Source: Leptospiraceae bacterium (GTDB lineage: Bacteria; Spirochaetota; Leptospiria; Leptospirales; Leptospiraceae). From it: 64,000 bases of DNA. Position numbers and translations under genes: made by a program. Below, one piece after another: positions 27,827 through 37,302 of the stretch. The notes beneath the pieces were generated by a model. The model was given only the letters and a program-made list of their open reading frames with translations. It was not told the DNA's origin and searched no databases. Position 1 is the stretch's first letter. Each line of letters opens with the position of its first letter. The stretch covers positions 1 through 64,000 of the forward strand of contig CANGZW010000007.1 of assembly GCA_947458405.1 (NCBI GenBank), in the 5' to 3' direction.

Positions 27827-29372
27827 GCAAAATGGAAAAATACTTAAATTACATGAAATAGAAAATAAAAAGAATGATGTTATTATACTTTTTATACTAT
27901 TAGCTCACTTACCTCTTACAATATTATTTTCAATTGGCTATGGAACCTGGTTAATTGTTTTAATTTTGTCTACAATATTATCTATCTTTTCATATAGTAT
28001 TTTTGCACTCTGGAGAGGACAAAAAATATTAAGATACTTGAATGGAGCCATACTGATGCTTTTCAGTGCTGTAATGATACAGGCACAGTTAGGACGAATC
28101 GAAATGCACTTTCATGTATTCTCTGCTCTGGCATTTCTTATAATTTACAGAGATCCATTTGTAATACTCTCAGCTGCTATTACTATAGCTGTTCATCATG
28201 CTGTCTTTAATTTATTACAAGAATTTTCATTAAGTATTGGTTCAATACCCCTTATGGTTTTTAATTATGGACACGGATGGGATATTGTAATACTTCATGC
28301 ATTTTTTGTTATTTTTGAAAGTGGAATTTTGATATACTTAGCAATACTTCAAAAAAAAGTAATAGAGGAGAGCTGGATTCAGGCGTTTACTGCACGTGGG
28401 CTAATACTTCAAAATCTAAATTTAAAACCAAGGCTAAAAATAGCCTCAGATTCAACAGTTTCTTTGGTAGATTCTGTAATTAAAAAGTCTGATTCTATAC
28501 ATATAAATTCTACAAAGCAATTAAGCTCCATTGAAAATATTTCTCAATCAATTGAGGATATTTCTGAAAGCGTAAAAAGTATTGTTCGTAATACTTCTAA
28601 TCAATTTGAAAGTACAAATAAGATATCTGCAACAAGAGATAGTATTTTAGAATTAAGTTCTTCGGGAGTTGAAAAAATTGCTCAATCAAATAGTAAATTA
28701 ATTTTTGCTAAAGAGAAAGCACATGCAGGAACAGAGCAATTATCAAAATTATCTGCATCAATGGAAGAGATACAAGCATCTTATAATGATATGCTAAATG
28801 TTATTAGTGGGATTTATGAAATTGCTGATAGAATAAATTTACTCTCATTAAATGCATCTATTGAGTCAGCTAGAGCAGGGGAATTTGGGAGAGGATTTTC
28901 TGTAGTAGCCCAGGAGATTTCAAAATTAGCAGATCAGACTGCAAGTAACCTAAAAACAAGTGATAAATTAATTAAAAATGTTAGAAATCAGATTGCCCTA
29001 TCTAAAGTAAATGTTGGAGATACATCAGAATTATTTAATTCAATTAAGGAAGAAGTTACAGGACTTGAGGGAGTTTTTAAAGAATTCCAAAGCTCATTAA
29101 CACATCAGTCTGAAACATTTGAATCACTTTCTAATGATTTAGATAATTTAAAAAATGAATCTCAGGATACAACAAGTAGTACTAAATTATTAAATTCATC
29201 CATTTCTGATATGAAAATTGAAGTGAAAGAGTTTATAAATAGAACAAGACTTTTTTCTGAAGAAGCATCTGAGCTAAAGAAAATATCAGAAAATTCTGAG
29301 GAGTCAATAAAACTCTTAGTATCTAGTGTTGATGAGCTCCAATTTGATTCAAAATTGAAAAGTGAAAACTAA
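27819..29372 (+). CDS. Methyl-accepting chemotaxis protein with His-rich membrane sensor domain
   Basis: The N-terminal 175 residues form about six membrane helices without a large periplasmic domain. They contain [19 protein letters not shown] and [14 protein letters not shown], a His-rich membrane module I recall from other chemoreceptors and GGDEF proteins. A long cytoplasmic coiled coil follows, with the conserved signalling tip ([34 protein letters not shown], about residues 335-380). No HAMP domain is seen and there is no CheR-docking pentapeptide at the C-terminus. The conserved histidines suggest metal or heme binding in the membrane, which would fit its coupling to the Sco-like gene upstream, with which it overlaps by 8 nt. 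Confidence 0.9.
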   Translation: MDEQNGKILKLHEIENKKNDVIILFILLAHLPLTILFSIGYGTWLIVLILSTILSIFSYSIFALWRGQKILRYLNGAILMLFSAVMIQAQLGRIEMHFHVFSALAFLIIYRDPFVILSAAITIAVHHAVFNLLQEFSLSIGSIPLMVFNYGHGWDIVILHAFFVIFESGILIYLAILQKKVIEESWIQAFTARGLILQNLNLKPRLKIASDSTVSLVDSVIKKSDSIHINSTKQLSSIENISQSIEDISESVKSIVRNTSNQFESTNKISATRDSILELSSSGVEKIAQSNSKLIFAKEKAHAGTEQLSKLSASMEEIQASYNDMLNVISGIYEIADRINLLSLNASIESARAGEFGRGFSVVAQEISKLADQTASNLKTSDKLIKNVRNQIALSKVNVGDTSELFNSIKEEVTGLEGVFKEFQSSLTHQSETFESLSNDLDNLKNESQDTTSSTKLLNSSISDMKIEVKEFINRTRLFSEEASELKKISENSEESIKLLVSSVDELQFDSKLKSEN

Positions 29373-29456
29373 ACAGAATTAATTTATTTCATAATTCTAT
29401 AAAAAAAATCTTTGAATTTTTATAGTTTTGAAAGATAGTCTTTATTCATAAGTGCG

Positions 29457-29965
29457 ATGCAAAATGAAAAATTTGTATTCTGTGTGTAGATGACGAACCT
29501 TCTATTATCTTAACAAACAATGGGAAGAGATTGATCTATTCATGACCATTAAAGCAGGATCGAATCGTGATATTTCTAAGGCTTTAGAAATGCAAAGTGG
29601 TCAACTCATGAAAGAAACTATATCATTGAACCAATAATAAAAGCAAATCCTGATTCATTATCTCAAGTATAGACGAATATTTTACATAATGCTCTTTATG
29701 CAATGAAACATCAAGGTAAAATAAAAATTAGTATTACATCCAAAGAGGATAAGTTTATTATTGGAATTGGAAATAATGATCCTATGATTCCAAAGGAAGT
29801 TAAGAATAAGATATTTGATCCTTTTTTTACAACTAAACCAACTGGCGAGTGACAGGATTGGGGTTGGATATTTGTAAAATGAAAATTACTGAGCATGGTG
29901 GAGATATAATTGTAAATTCTGATGAATCATGGACAGAATTTTTTATCTCCATGCCCTTAAATTAG
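29457..29965 (+). pseudogene. Remnant of a receiver-histidine kinase hybrid gene
   Basis: Fragments in different frames add up to a decayed signalling protein. After an ATG at 29457, a receiver start (CVDDEPSIIL) is readable only by skipping about 2 nt in a TGTGTG run; as it stands the frame stops at TAG 29487. Later a kinase ATPase domain is readable: ILHNALYAM, then GNNDPMIPKEVKNKIFDPFF and TTKPTGE, broken by TAG 29670 just before it (a Trp-like codon in QVxTNI) and by TGA 29850. After a one-base shift the G2 box resumes (TGLGLDICKM, then ITEHGGDI to a TAG at 29963). Much of the receiver and the whole phosphoacceptor region are missing, so an internal deletion also occurred. Confidence 0.8.
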
Positions 29966-29969
29966 TAAT

Positions 29970-31916
29970 CTATAATGACTCTTTGATTTTTGGAAATTGT
30001 AGTATTATAGATGTACCTTTTCCTAAAACACTAATTGCATCAATTTTTGCCTGGTGTAAATCAATTATTCGTTTAGCTATAAATAAACCTACACCAACAC
30101 CACTGACATTATAAGTTATTGAACTATCTACACGGTAGAATTTATCAAATATTTTAACTAAATCATCGGAAGAAATTCCAGGTCCACTATCCTCTATATA
30201 TATTACCATGGAATCTAGATAATCATCTGAATATATTTTAATTTTTCCTTTGCTAAAATTGTATATAATAGCATTTTTGATAATAATTATAAATACTTTA
30301 ATTAATAAACTTTTATCACAAATAATTTTCAATTCTTTTGATATGGATACTTCAATTTGAATATTTTTTTCAAAAATCATATTCTCTAAGTATTTAATTG
30401 CTTCGAGTATCATTTCATTGACTTCAATTATTTCTTCTCTGATTTTAAATTTAGTTTCAAGATCAGTTACTAGCATTAAGTCATTTATATTTTCAGATAA
30501 ATTATTAGCTTCTCTATGAATATCCATTCCATATGATTTAATTGAATCTTCATCGGGACCTGAGTAATCCTTTAGTAGTTCTGAATAAGCATAAATTAAT
30601 GAAAGAGGGGTTCTAATTTCATGTGATAAATTAGACATAAATTCATCCTTAACTTTTCCCATTTTCTCTAATTGAATACTTAAAGTTTCCGCATGTTGTA
30701 GTGCAAAATTAAATCGTCTAGATAATATGTACGATTGAATAAATATTAAACAAGTAATACCATATGGAAGCAATCTATCTGAAGAAATAAAACTAATGGA
30801 AAGGAGTAGATCATTTATAATACAATAATATACTATCGAAAAACCAAATAGAAATAAGATACTACTATCTCGTTTATTTATTAATGCCTGTATCAAAACG
30901 TATAAATAATATAGGGAGAGTAAAGGTATCGAAATTTTGGAAAATTCTTCAAAATATAATAATTGATTAAGAGGAGAAAAAATTAAAAGTGTAGCCATGA
31001 TAAAATGACTTAATGCAGCAATCCTTATTACTATTTTGCTAGTATCTTTAGGAAATAAAGATTTCATATAGTATGCAAAAAATGTAATTGATAAAAATAG
31101 AAAAAAGTTATCAAATTTTATCCAATATTTAAAATCAATCTCTGAAAAAATTCTATTGAATCCCCTCTCTATTATAAAAAACTCACGAATTGATGATAAT
31201 ATACAATAAAATCCAAAATATAGGGGAGATAAATCTTTCATTCTTAAAAAATAAATTCCTAAATGGTATAATCCCATAATTAAAATCATACCGGTAAACA
31301 ACCAATGGAAAGCGTCATCCCTAGTTTGTAAGTTCGTTATAGAAGTATTAGATCCTATTTGAATCGATCTCAAAATTCCTGAATTACTAAGTTGAAAATT
31401 TGATACATGTAGTACTAAATCAATAACTCCCTCTTCATTATTAAAAATTGTGGATTCTTCGATTGAGATAGAAGGTATTGAGATTTCTAATGTGCTTCCA
31501 GGTACTCCTGAATTTTGATATTCTTTTCCATTACAAAAAATTCTATATGCGGAACTGATAAACTGCAATCTCAACGTTGGAAATTCAGATTTATTTCCTA
31601 ACAAAATTTTTAATCTATAGGAACCATAAGAAAATTTAGGATATGAAACATAGCTTTTTGGTTGAGAATTCCATGCAAAAGGTACCTTAATATATTTTGG
31701 TGAACTACTAATGTTATTTGTATTTGAAATAAATTCATTTGGATAAAATTCCCATTCACCATCTAGGGTAAAATAATTCTCCTTATCAAAGTCATTATTT
31801 CTTAAGTCAATTACTCCTTTTTTAGCTATTGGGTTATATGATTTTACTTCATTACAACTTAAATTAAAATATATAACTATAAAAAATAAAGCTAAAGTAT
31901 TAATTAAATTTATCAT
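29970..31916 (-). CDS. 7TM-DISM sensor histidine kinase, lipoprotein
   Basis: Signal with lipobox YFNLSC (Cys21), then an extracytoplasmic 7TMR-DISMED2-type jelly-roll domain (about residues 30-190, with LDGEWEFYPNEF and SAYRIFCNGKEY). Seven membrane helices follow at about 203-400, then a HisKA domain with NLSHEIRTPLSLIYAYSELL (phosphoacceptor His432) and a HATPase domain (N-box KNAIIYN, G boxes EDSGPGIS and GVGVGLFIAKRIIDLHQAKI). A complete orthodox sensor kinase with no receiver domain. It is a paralogue of the upstream kinase, the start ATG sharing one base with that gene's stop (TAATG). No response-regulator gene lies beside it; the nearest receiver is the pseudogene remnant. Confidence 0.92.
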   Translation of the reverse strand: MINLINTLALFFIVIYFNLSCNEVKSYNPIAKKGVIDLRNNDFDKENYFTLDGEWEFYPNEFISNTNNISSSPKYIKVPFAWNSQPKSYVSYPKFSYGSYRLKILLGNKSEFPTLRLQFISSAYRIFCNGKEYQNSGVPGSTLEISIPSISIEESTIFNNEEGVIDLVLHVSNFQLSNSGILRSIQIGSNTSITNLQTRDDAFHWLFTGMILIMGLYHLGIYFLRMKDLSPLYFGFYCILSSIREFFIIERGFNRIFSEIDFKYWIKFDNFFLFLSITFFAYYMKSLFPKDTSKIVIRIAALSHFIMATLLIFSPLNQLLYFEEFSKISIPLLSLYYLYVLIQALINKRDSSILFLFGFSIVYYCIINDLLLSISFISSDRLLPYGITCLIFIQSYILSRRFNFALQHAETLSIQLEKMGKVKDEFMSNLSHEIRTPLSLIYAYSELLKDYSGPDEDSIKSYGMDIHREANNLSENINDLMLVTDLETKFKIREEIIEVNEMILEAIKYLENMIFEKNIQIEVSISKELKIICDKSLLIKVFIIIIKNAIIYNFSKGKIKIYSDDYLDSMVIYIEDSGPGISSDDLVKIFDKFYRVDSSITYNVSGVGVGLFIAKRIIDLHQAKIDAISVLGKGTSIILQFPKIKESL

Positions 31917-33958
31917 TATTTTATTTCCCTAGTAATTGGAATTTTTAAAAAAAATGTAGTACCTTTTTCAGAGCTTTCAAAAGTTACAGTTCCATTATGA
32001 GCTTCAATTATACCTTTAACCTGAGCCATTCCTAAGCCGGTACCATTATACTTCCCATACGTTGCAAATGGTTGGAATAATGATTTAATAATTTGAGGTG
32101 AAATACCAGGTCCATTATCTCCTAACTGCATTATAATAAAATTATTTTCTTCAAGTGTTTTAATTGAAAAAGTAGGGGAATCTTTCCCGCTATTTATGAG
32201 TGCATCTACAGAATTGGAGAATATATTCAAAATCACCCTTCTCATTCTATCTGTGTCTAAATATGCTATACCATAATACTTTATATCTATAATTAAATTT
32301 ATATTAAATTGTTTTATATCTGGATAAATAAATTTTTGAATTTCCTCTAAAAAACTCTTTACGAGGACCATTTCCTTTTTGATCTTAAATTCACCTTTAA
32401 CAAAATCTAAAATGTCATGTGACATATCTGATAATCTATATGCTTCAATTTCTATTGTCTTAAGATAACTTGATCTAGTTTCTTTACCAATATCAGAATC
32501 ATCTGCTAGTTCAGCAAAACCTATAATAGAAGAAATTGGATTTTTTAAGTCATGAACAATCATAGATGTCATACGTCCTACTAATTCAATGCGTGAACTT
32601 TTCTCTTTTAATTCTTTCGTTCTTTCCTCAACTTTAGATTCAAGATTCTTTTTTAGAGATATTAGTTTTCTATTTGAAATTTTTAAATAACCTGATAATT
32701 TTTCGACGGAAGAAAAAGATTTAGAAATTTTAACAGAAAGAAGATAAGATTGAGAAAGTATGAAAATAATTAAGCCATAGTGAGTAACATTTTCGACAAC
32801 AATATAATTATGTGATACCATAATGTCGTTTAAAATAGTAATAAAAAAAATAATAAATCCTATTAATCCAATTAATGTAGTACTTCTAGAATTTCCTCGA
32901 ATAAAGAATTTTTTTATTAGTACATAAAGTATATAAATACATTGAATAATCAATAATAATTCAAAAAGATTTAATAGTCTTGAAAAAATATATGTTTTAA
33001 GTATTATTATAAAGAATATTAATATGGATATAATAAATGTAGGAATCAGAATTAATAATTTATTTATTTCTCGTCTATTCATGACAAGAAAGAATAAATT
33101 AAATAAAATTGATGATATAAACAAACTTAAGTATTCAATTTTATTTAATAATTCCCAATTTGAATTTGATAATATTCTATATAATAATCTATCTTCTGTA
33201 GTTAATGGACGAAACATCACTGTAAAACAGAATAATCCAAAAAATAAAGCCGCATAATCTTTTTTTCTTATTGAAAATAATGTTAAATGATAAATACTCA
33301 TTACAAATAAAGCACCCACAGAAAAAAAGTTAGGCATTAATGAAAACTCTTTTTTTCTGATGATCTCATTTCTTGTTCCGAATTCTATCGAAGAAATTAT
33401 ACCAGCCTTTGAATGACTAAAATTTGAAACTTCAATTATTAATTCATTTGAATCATTAATTTCTTGAATGTCTGCAACTATTGAATCGTATTTCGGTATA
33501 TGATCTTGTTCATTTTTACCAATATGACCATTTTCTAATATAAACCTACCATTCCAAAAAATTCTATATGCTGTACTTATATTATTAAGTTTCAAGCTAT
33601 ATAATTGTTTTTTCATATATGGATTCATCAATATAGTTAATTTATATGATGCAAATCCTAAGGGAGATAATGTTTTATTTTCTATCTTGTAATCTGTCCA
33701 TGAAGAAGGAACGTCAATAAGTAAATCGTTATTTTTAGATGTTTTATCATTATGAATAAAGGTATTAAAAAAAAATTCCCATTCACCATTCAGATAAATG
33801 GTAGGTAATTTATTGAAATCATGTTTTATTAAATTAATATGACCATGGATAATATCATTTTGAATGGAGAAACTAGGATTATTACTACATTTAATTACAA
33901 AAAAAAATATAAAAAATATAGAGAGTATATATTTAATATATTTTTTTAATATATCCAT
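31916..33958 (-). CDS. 7TM-DISM sensor histidine kinase, lipoprotein, with coiled-coil linker
   Basis: Lipobox FVIKC (Cys24), DISMED2-like domain (about 35-200; LNGEWEFFFNTF and TAYRIFWNGRFI), seven membrane helices (about 208-408), a coiled coil (about 415-460, ESKVEERTKELKEKSSR) and a kinase core. The H-box is SMIVHDLKNPISSIIGFAEL (His469), a HDLKNP-type different from the SHEIRTP of its neighbour. The ATPase domain has NIFSNSVDALINSG, LGDNGPGISPQI and GTGLGMAQVKGIIEAHNG. The N-terminal halves of the two kinases align closely, but the kinase cores belong to different subfamilies. So the sensor half was duplicated and one transmitter was exchanged, or they diverged long ago. The stop overlaps the next gene by one base. 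Confidence 0.92.
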   Translation of the reverse strand: MDILKKYIKYILSIFFIFFFVIKCSNNPSFSIQNDIIHGHINLIKHDFNKLPTIYLNGEWEFFFNTFIHNDKTSKNNDLLIDVPSSWTDYKIENKTLSPLGFASYKLTILMNPYMKKQLYSLKLNNISTAYRIFWNGRFILENGHIGKNEQDHIPKYDSIVADIQEINDSNELIIEVSNFSHSKAGIISSIEFGTRNEIIRKKEFSLMPNFFSVGALFVMSIYHLTLFSIRKKDYAALFFGLFCFTVMFRPLTTEDRLLYRILSNSNWELLNKIEYLSLFISSILFNLFFLVMNRREINKLLILIPTFIISILIFFIIILKTYIFSRLLNLFELLLIIQCIYILYVLIKKFFIRGNSRSTTLIGLIGFIIFFITILNDIMVSHNYIVVENVTHYGLIIFILSQSYLLSVKISKSFSSVEKLSGYLKISNRKLISLKKNLESKVEERTKELKEKSSRIELVGRMTSMIVHDLKNPISSIIGFAELADDSDIGKETRSSYLKTIEIEAYRLSDMSHDILDFVKGEFKIKKEMVLVKSFLEEIQKFIYPDIKQFNINLIIDIKYYGIAYLDTDRMRRVILNIFSNSVDALINSGKDSPTFSIKTLEENNFIIMQLGDNGPGISPQIIKSLFQPFATYGKYNGTGLGMAQVKGIIEAHNGTVTFESSEKGTTFFLKIPITREIK

Positions 33959-33963
33959 AAAAA

Positions 33964-35841
33964 TTAAAAATTCTTCTTATCCTGTAAGTAAATTAGCAAT
34001 AAATCAATATCAGAAGGATCTACTCCTGAAATTTGAAGTGCTTTTTCAAGGTTTGGAGGTTGGTGTTTGGAAAGTTTTTGTATGGCCTCTTTTTTTATTC
34101 CATTTACTGCTTCATAATTAAAATTAGGTGGAATTAAAATTTGTAAATTTTTTATTCGATAATCTATTGTTTCCTGCTCTCTTTTTATATATCCTTCATA
34201 TTTTATTTCCATCTCAATAATTTTTAAGTCTTTATCATTGAGAGTATTTAATTCAGGAAAAATCGTAATACAGTCAGTTAGTTCAATTTCAGGTCGTTTT
34301 ACAAAAGAGGCTAAATCTCCACCATATTTTATAGAGTTTATATTCCTTTTTTGCAAAATCTCATTTAATTCTGAACTTGGTTTTAAGTTCATATTATAAA
34401 TTTTACTTTTAATAATTTCCATTGATTCATATTTAATTTTCATTTTATTAAAATCATCAGGAGAGATTAATCCTAAGTCTTTCCCATATTTCATCAGTCT
34501 CTTATCAGCATTATCCTGACGGAGTAGGAGTCTATGTTCAGCCCTACTTGTGAACATTCTATATGGATCTTCCACTCCTTTAAAGACTAAATCATCTACA
34601 AGTACTCCAATATAACTCTCTCCCCTTGAAAACAACATCGGAGCTTGTTTTTTTAAACTACAAATAACTGAAATACCAGCAACAAGTCCCTGTGCCGCGG
34701 CTTCCTCATATCCTGTAGTACCATTTATTTGTCCAGCGTGGTACAACCCACCTATCTTTTTTGTTTCTAAGTTAGTCTTTAACTCAGTAGGATCAACATA
34801 ATCATACTCAACAGCATAGCCCGGTCTGATTATGTCTGCATCTTCTAGGCCTTTAATGGATCTTACAATCTTCCACTGAACATCCTCAGGAAGGCTGGTT
34901 GAGATTCCGTTCACATAAATTTCTTTTGTATCATACCCTTCGGGTTCTAAAAAGATTTGATGCCGATCTCTATCTGAAAATCTTACTATTTTATCTTCAA
35001 TAGAGGGGCAGTACCTCGGTCCAATTGATTTAATTTGACCGGAGTACATTGGTGATAAATCTAAATTTTCATTAATTATCGAATGTGTTTTTTCATTAGT
35101 ATATGTTATGTGACAGGGAATTTGTCTCTGACTTAATTTTTCTGTTGAATATGAAAAAGGAGAGGGATCTTCATCTCCATCCTGAATGGCTAACCCTTCA
35201 AAATTGATAGAGTTTGCATGTAGTCTCGGAGGGGTGCCCGTTTTTAGTCTTCCTAGACGAAAGTTATACTTAATTAAGGATTTGGATAAACCCTTTACGG
35301 TCGAATCTCCCAATCGACCAGCTTCACTTTTATATTGTCCTATGTGTATTAAACTTGTTAGAAACGTTCCAGTGGTTAAAATCAAATGATTGGTGTAGTA
35401 CGTAAAATTCCTACCGGTAATAATGCCTTCTATTTTATCATTTTCAACAATGATATCTTCCACAGAATCCTGACGAATTGAAAGATTTTTTTCATTTTCT
35501 AAAGTATGTTTTATAAATAATTGATAGGCTTTTTTATCTGCCTGTGCACGAGGTGCCCATACTGAGGGACCCTTGGAAGTATTTAACATTTTGAATTGAA
35601 TACCAGTTGTATCAATTGCTTTTGCCATTAGTCCACCAAGAGCGTCAATCTCTCTAACCATATGACCTTTGGCAATTCCACCAATGGCGGGATTACAGCT
35701 CATCTGGCCGATAGTATCCACATTCATTGTAATTAAAAGGGTCTTAAAACCACCCCTACTGACCGCATACGAAGCCTCGGCTCCTGCGTGTCCTCCTCCA
35801 ACTACGATACAATCAAATTTATTGGGAAAAAATGAACTCAT
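33964..35841 (-). CDS. mnmG: tRNA uridine-5-carboxymethylaminomethyl modification enzyme MnmG
   Basis: FAD motif [17 protein letters not shown] at the N-terminus and the family signatures [29 protein letters not shown] and [10 protein letters not shown]. The C-terminal helical domain is present ([23 protein letters not shown], then [14 protein letters not shown]). MnmG with MnmE modifies the wobble uridine of several tRNAs. I use the ATG at 35841 (protein starts [10 protein letters not shown]); this gives about 625 residues, the family's usual length, whereas an upstream in-frame ATG at 35925 adds 28 unrelated residues. mnmE is not in the window. The stop is 5 nt before the 7TM-DISM kinase pair, so cotranscription is unlikely to be functional but is possible. 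Confidence 0.96.
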   Translation of the reverse strand: MSSFFPNKFDCIVVGGGHAGAEASYAVSRGGFKTLLITMNVDTIGQMSCNPAIGGIAKGHMVREIDALGGLMAKAIDTTGIQFKMLNTSKGPSVWAPRAQADKKAYQLFIKHTLENEKNLSIRQDSVEDIIVENDKIEGIITGRNFTYYTNHLILTTGTFLTSLIHIGQYKSEAGRLGDSTVKGLSKSLIKYNFRLGRLKTGTPPRLHANSINFEGLAIQDGDEDPSPFSYSTEKLSQRQIPCHITYTNEKTHSIINENLDLSPMYSGQIKSIGPRYCPSIEDKIVRFSDRDRHQIFLEPEGYDTKEIYVNGISTSLPEDVQWKIVRSIKGLEDADIIRPGYAVEYDYVDPTELKTNLETKKIGGLYHAGQINGTTGYEEAAAQGLVAGISVICSLKKQAPMLFSRGESYIGVLVDDLVFKGVEDPYRMFTSRAEHRLLLRQDNADKRLMKYGKDLGLISPDDFNKMKIKYESMEIIKSKIYNMNLKPSSELNEILQKRNINSIKYGGDLASFVKRPEIELTDCITIFPELNTLNDKDLKIIEMEIKYEGYIKREQETIDYRIKNLQILIPPNFNYEAVNGIKKEAIQKLSKHQPPNLEKALQISGVDPSDIDLLLIYLQDKKNF

Positions 35842-35949
35842 ATTCCCATAAATCTCTTCTAAAAACAATTGCAAATAAAAAAAGGAACTTTTTAGGAAAT
35901 ACTTTCCAACTAAAAGAATAGGCAAAGATTGGAAAAGAGATAATATTTA

Positions 35950-36213
35950 ATGATTAGACATCTTTATATTTTAGTTGTATTATTTTTTGTTTTTTGTTCA
36001 AAGACTGTCACGAAATCACCTTCGGGGGGATGTTTTAGTCAATGTAATCAAAATTATTTTCTCTGTCTTTATATAGTGAGCGAGAGTTTACCCAAGAATA
36101 AGCCTAGTTCAATTAATAACGAAGCCATAGTTTCCGCCTCCTGTGATCCGGGTGCTTGTAGAGCAAGATGCACGGGGCAGGCATTGGCTACCTATCAACA
36201 AAACCAAAGGTGA
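35950..36213 (+). CDS. Small Cys-rich lipoprotein
   Basis: An 87-residue protein with a short hydrophobic signal and lipobox FVFC (Cys16). Six more cysteines follow at 28, 32, 39, 65, 70 and 74, in CFSQC, CLYIV and CDPGACRARC, spaced like three disulfides. Translation seems real: the signal, cysteine pattern and position upstream of a divergent gene (mnmG) are consistent. No family recognised. The gene downstream starts at 36278, 64 nt after the stop, and could be cotranscribed. Confidence 0.65.
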   Translation: MIRHLYILVVLFFVFCSKTVTKSPSGGCFSQCNQNYFLCLYIVSESLPKNKPSSINNEAIVSASCDPGACRARCTGQALATYQQNQR

Positions 36214-36277
36214 AGCATCTGTGTTACTAAAGTTTTCTAAATATTCCAAAATTAAATATAACAAAGGATTAAATAGC

Positions 36278-37270
36278 ATGAAGTTTCTTTATATTCTAAA
36301 TCTTATCTTTTTTATTCAGCTCCCCTTAATTTCTGGAGGCTGGAAGCCAGAGGTAGTAATAAAAAATGGAACCTTAAATCAAGCTGGTAAGGTGGATAGT
36401 TTAAAGTTAATCGCTATCTCATCAGGGATGCAACCAATCGCTGAGTTGGGTGGATTTGATACTAAAATGATAATTGATAAAATTGATATTCCTGATGAGT
36501 CACCAATTTTATTTCAAGCAAAGTACAAAGGTGCCACATATAATAAAATGGTTCCTCCAGCACCAAATTTTAGAAATAAGCCTATAGAAATAATAGTTTA
36601 CGAAACAACTACAAACATTAATGATATTGATATTAAGAGCGTAATACAAATAAATAGAGAAGAAGATTCTTTGCGGTTTATAAAGGTTTATATCTTTGAT
36701 AACTCAACTAATCCTCCTAAATCTTTTTTACCACAACAGGCAATAGAAGTATTCATACCTGATTCAGCTCAAAATCTAAGAGGACAATATACACAGGCAG
36801 ACTCAAAAATGGGTATACCTCTCTCTTTAGAAAAAGGGAATATAGGTAGAAAATTTGATAGAGCAATCTTGCCCGGCCAATCGGATCTCGTAATTTCATA
36901 CAATATTCAGTCAAATCCCGGCGAAATAACAGAATATGAAGATCGAATCTTGTTTGAAAAAGAAAATGGCAAAGTATATCTTTTAAATCCACCCGAAATG
37001 AAAATAAAAAATAAAAACTCCTCAGGCCTTCCCGAAAAAATAACAGATTCCGGTCCCGATGGAATGGCAGGTTTGAAAGTAATGTATAACAATGGTATTG
37101 CAACTATTGAAGTATCGGGAGGAAAACCTTTAGTCAAAGAAATTCCATCCGAAAGAAAAGTTGTGAACGGAACTATATTTATAAATTGGATAAATTCAAC
37201 CTATGGAGTTTTAGCAATCATGGGTATATTATTCAGTTTATCATTTATATTTGTATATAATAAAAAATAA
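36278..37270 (+). CDS. Exported protein with C-terminal membrane anchor, unknown function
   Basis: I place the start at ATG 36278, preceded by AAAGGA at 9 nt, because the signal peptide MKFLYILNLIFFIQLPLISG then begins at residue 1. A longer frame to 36143 would run through the small lipoprotein gene. The 330-residue product has a beta-rich exported domain (VEVFIPDSAQ-like strands, KMIIDKIDIPDESPILFQ), and a single membrane helix at about residues 307-325 with a short basic tail (YNKK). This gives an N-out/C-in topology. No catalytic motif is recognised. It looks like a periplasmic scaffold anchored in the inner membrane. Next gene is an ABC-F ATPase, 32 nt downstream. Confidence 0.65.
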   Translation: MKFLYILNLIFFIQLPLISGGWKPEVVIKNGTLNQAGKVDSLKLIAISSGMQPIAELGGFDTKMIIDKIDIPDESPILFQAKYKGATYNKMVPPAPNFRNKPIEIIVYETTTNINDIDIKSVIQINREEDSLRFIKVYIFDNSTNPPKSFLPQQAIEVFIPDSAQNLRGQYTQADSKMGIPLSLEKGNIGRKFDRAILPGQSDLVISYNIQSNPGEITEYEDRILFEKENGKVYLLNPPEMKIKNKNSSGLPEKITDSGPDGMAGLKVMYNNGIATIEVSGGKPLVKEIPSERKVVNGTIFINWINSTYGVLAIMGILFSLSFIFVYNKK

Positions 37271-37302
37271 TATGATAAGTAATTATACTAATGGATTAAA
37301 CA

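Noticed and set aside
35842-35925. Upstream in-frame start for mnmG adding 28 residues
   Set aside because: Extra residues are unlike any MnmG, and the ATG at 35841 gives the family's usual length.
36143-36277. Longer N-terminus of the anchored exported protein
   Set aside because: It runs through the small Cys-rich lipoprotein in another frame, encodes a hydrophilic leader before the signal peptide, and has no SD; the ATG at 36278 does.
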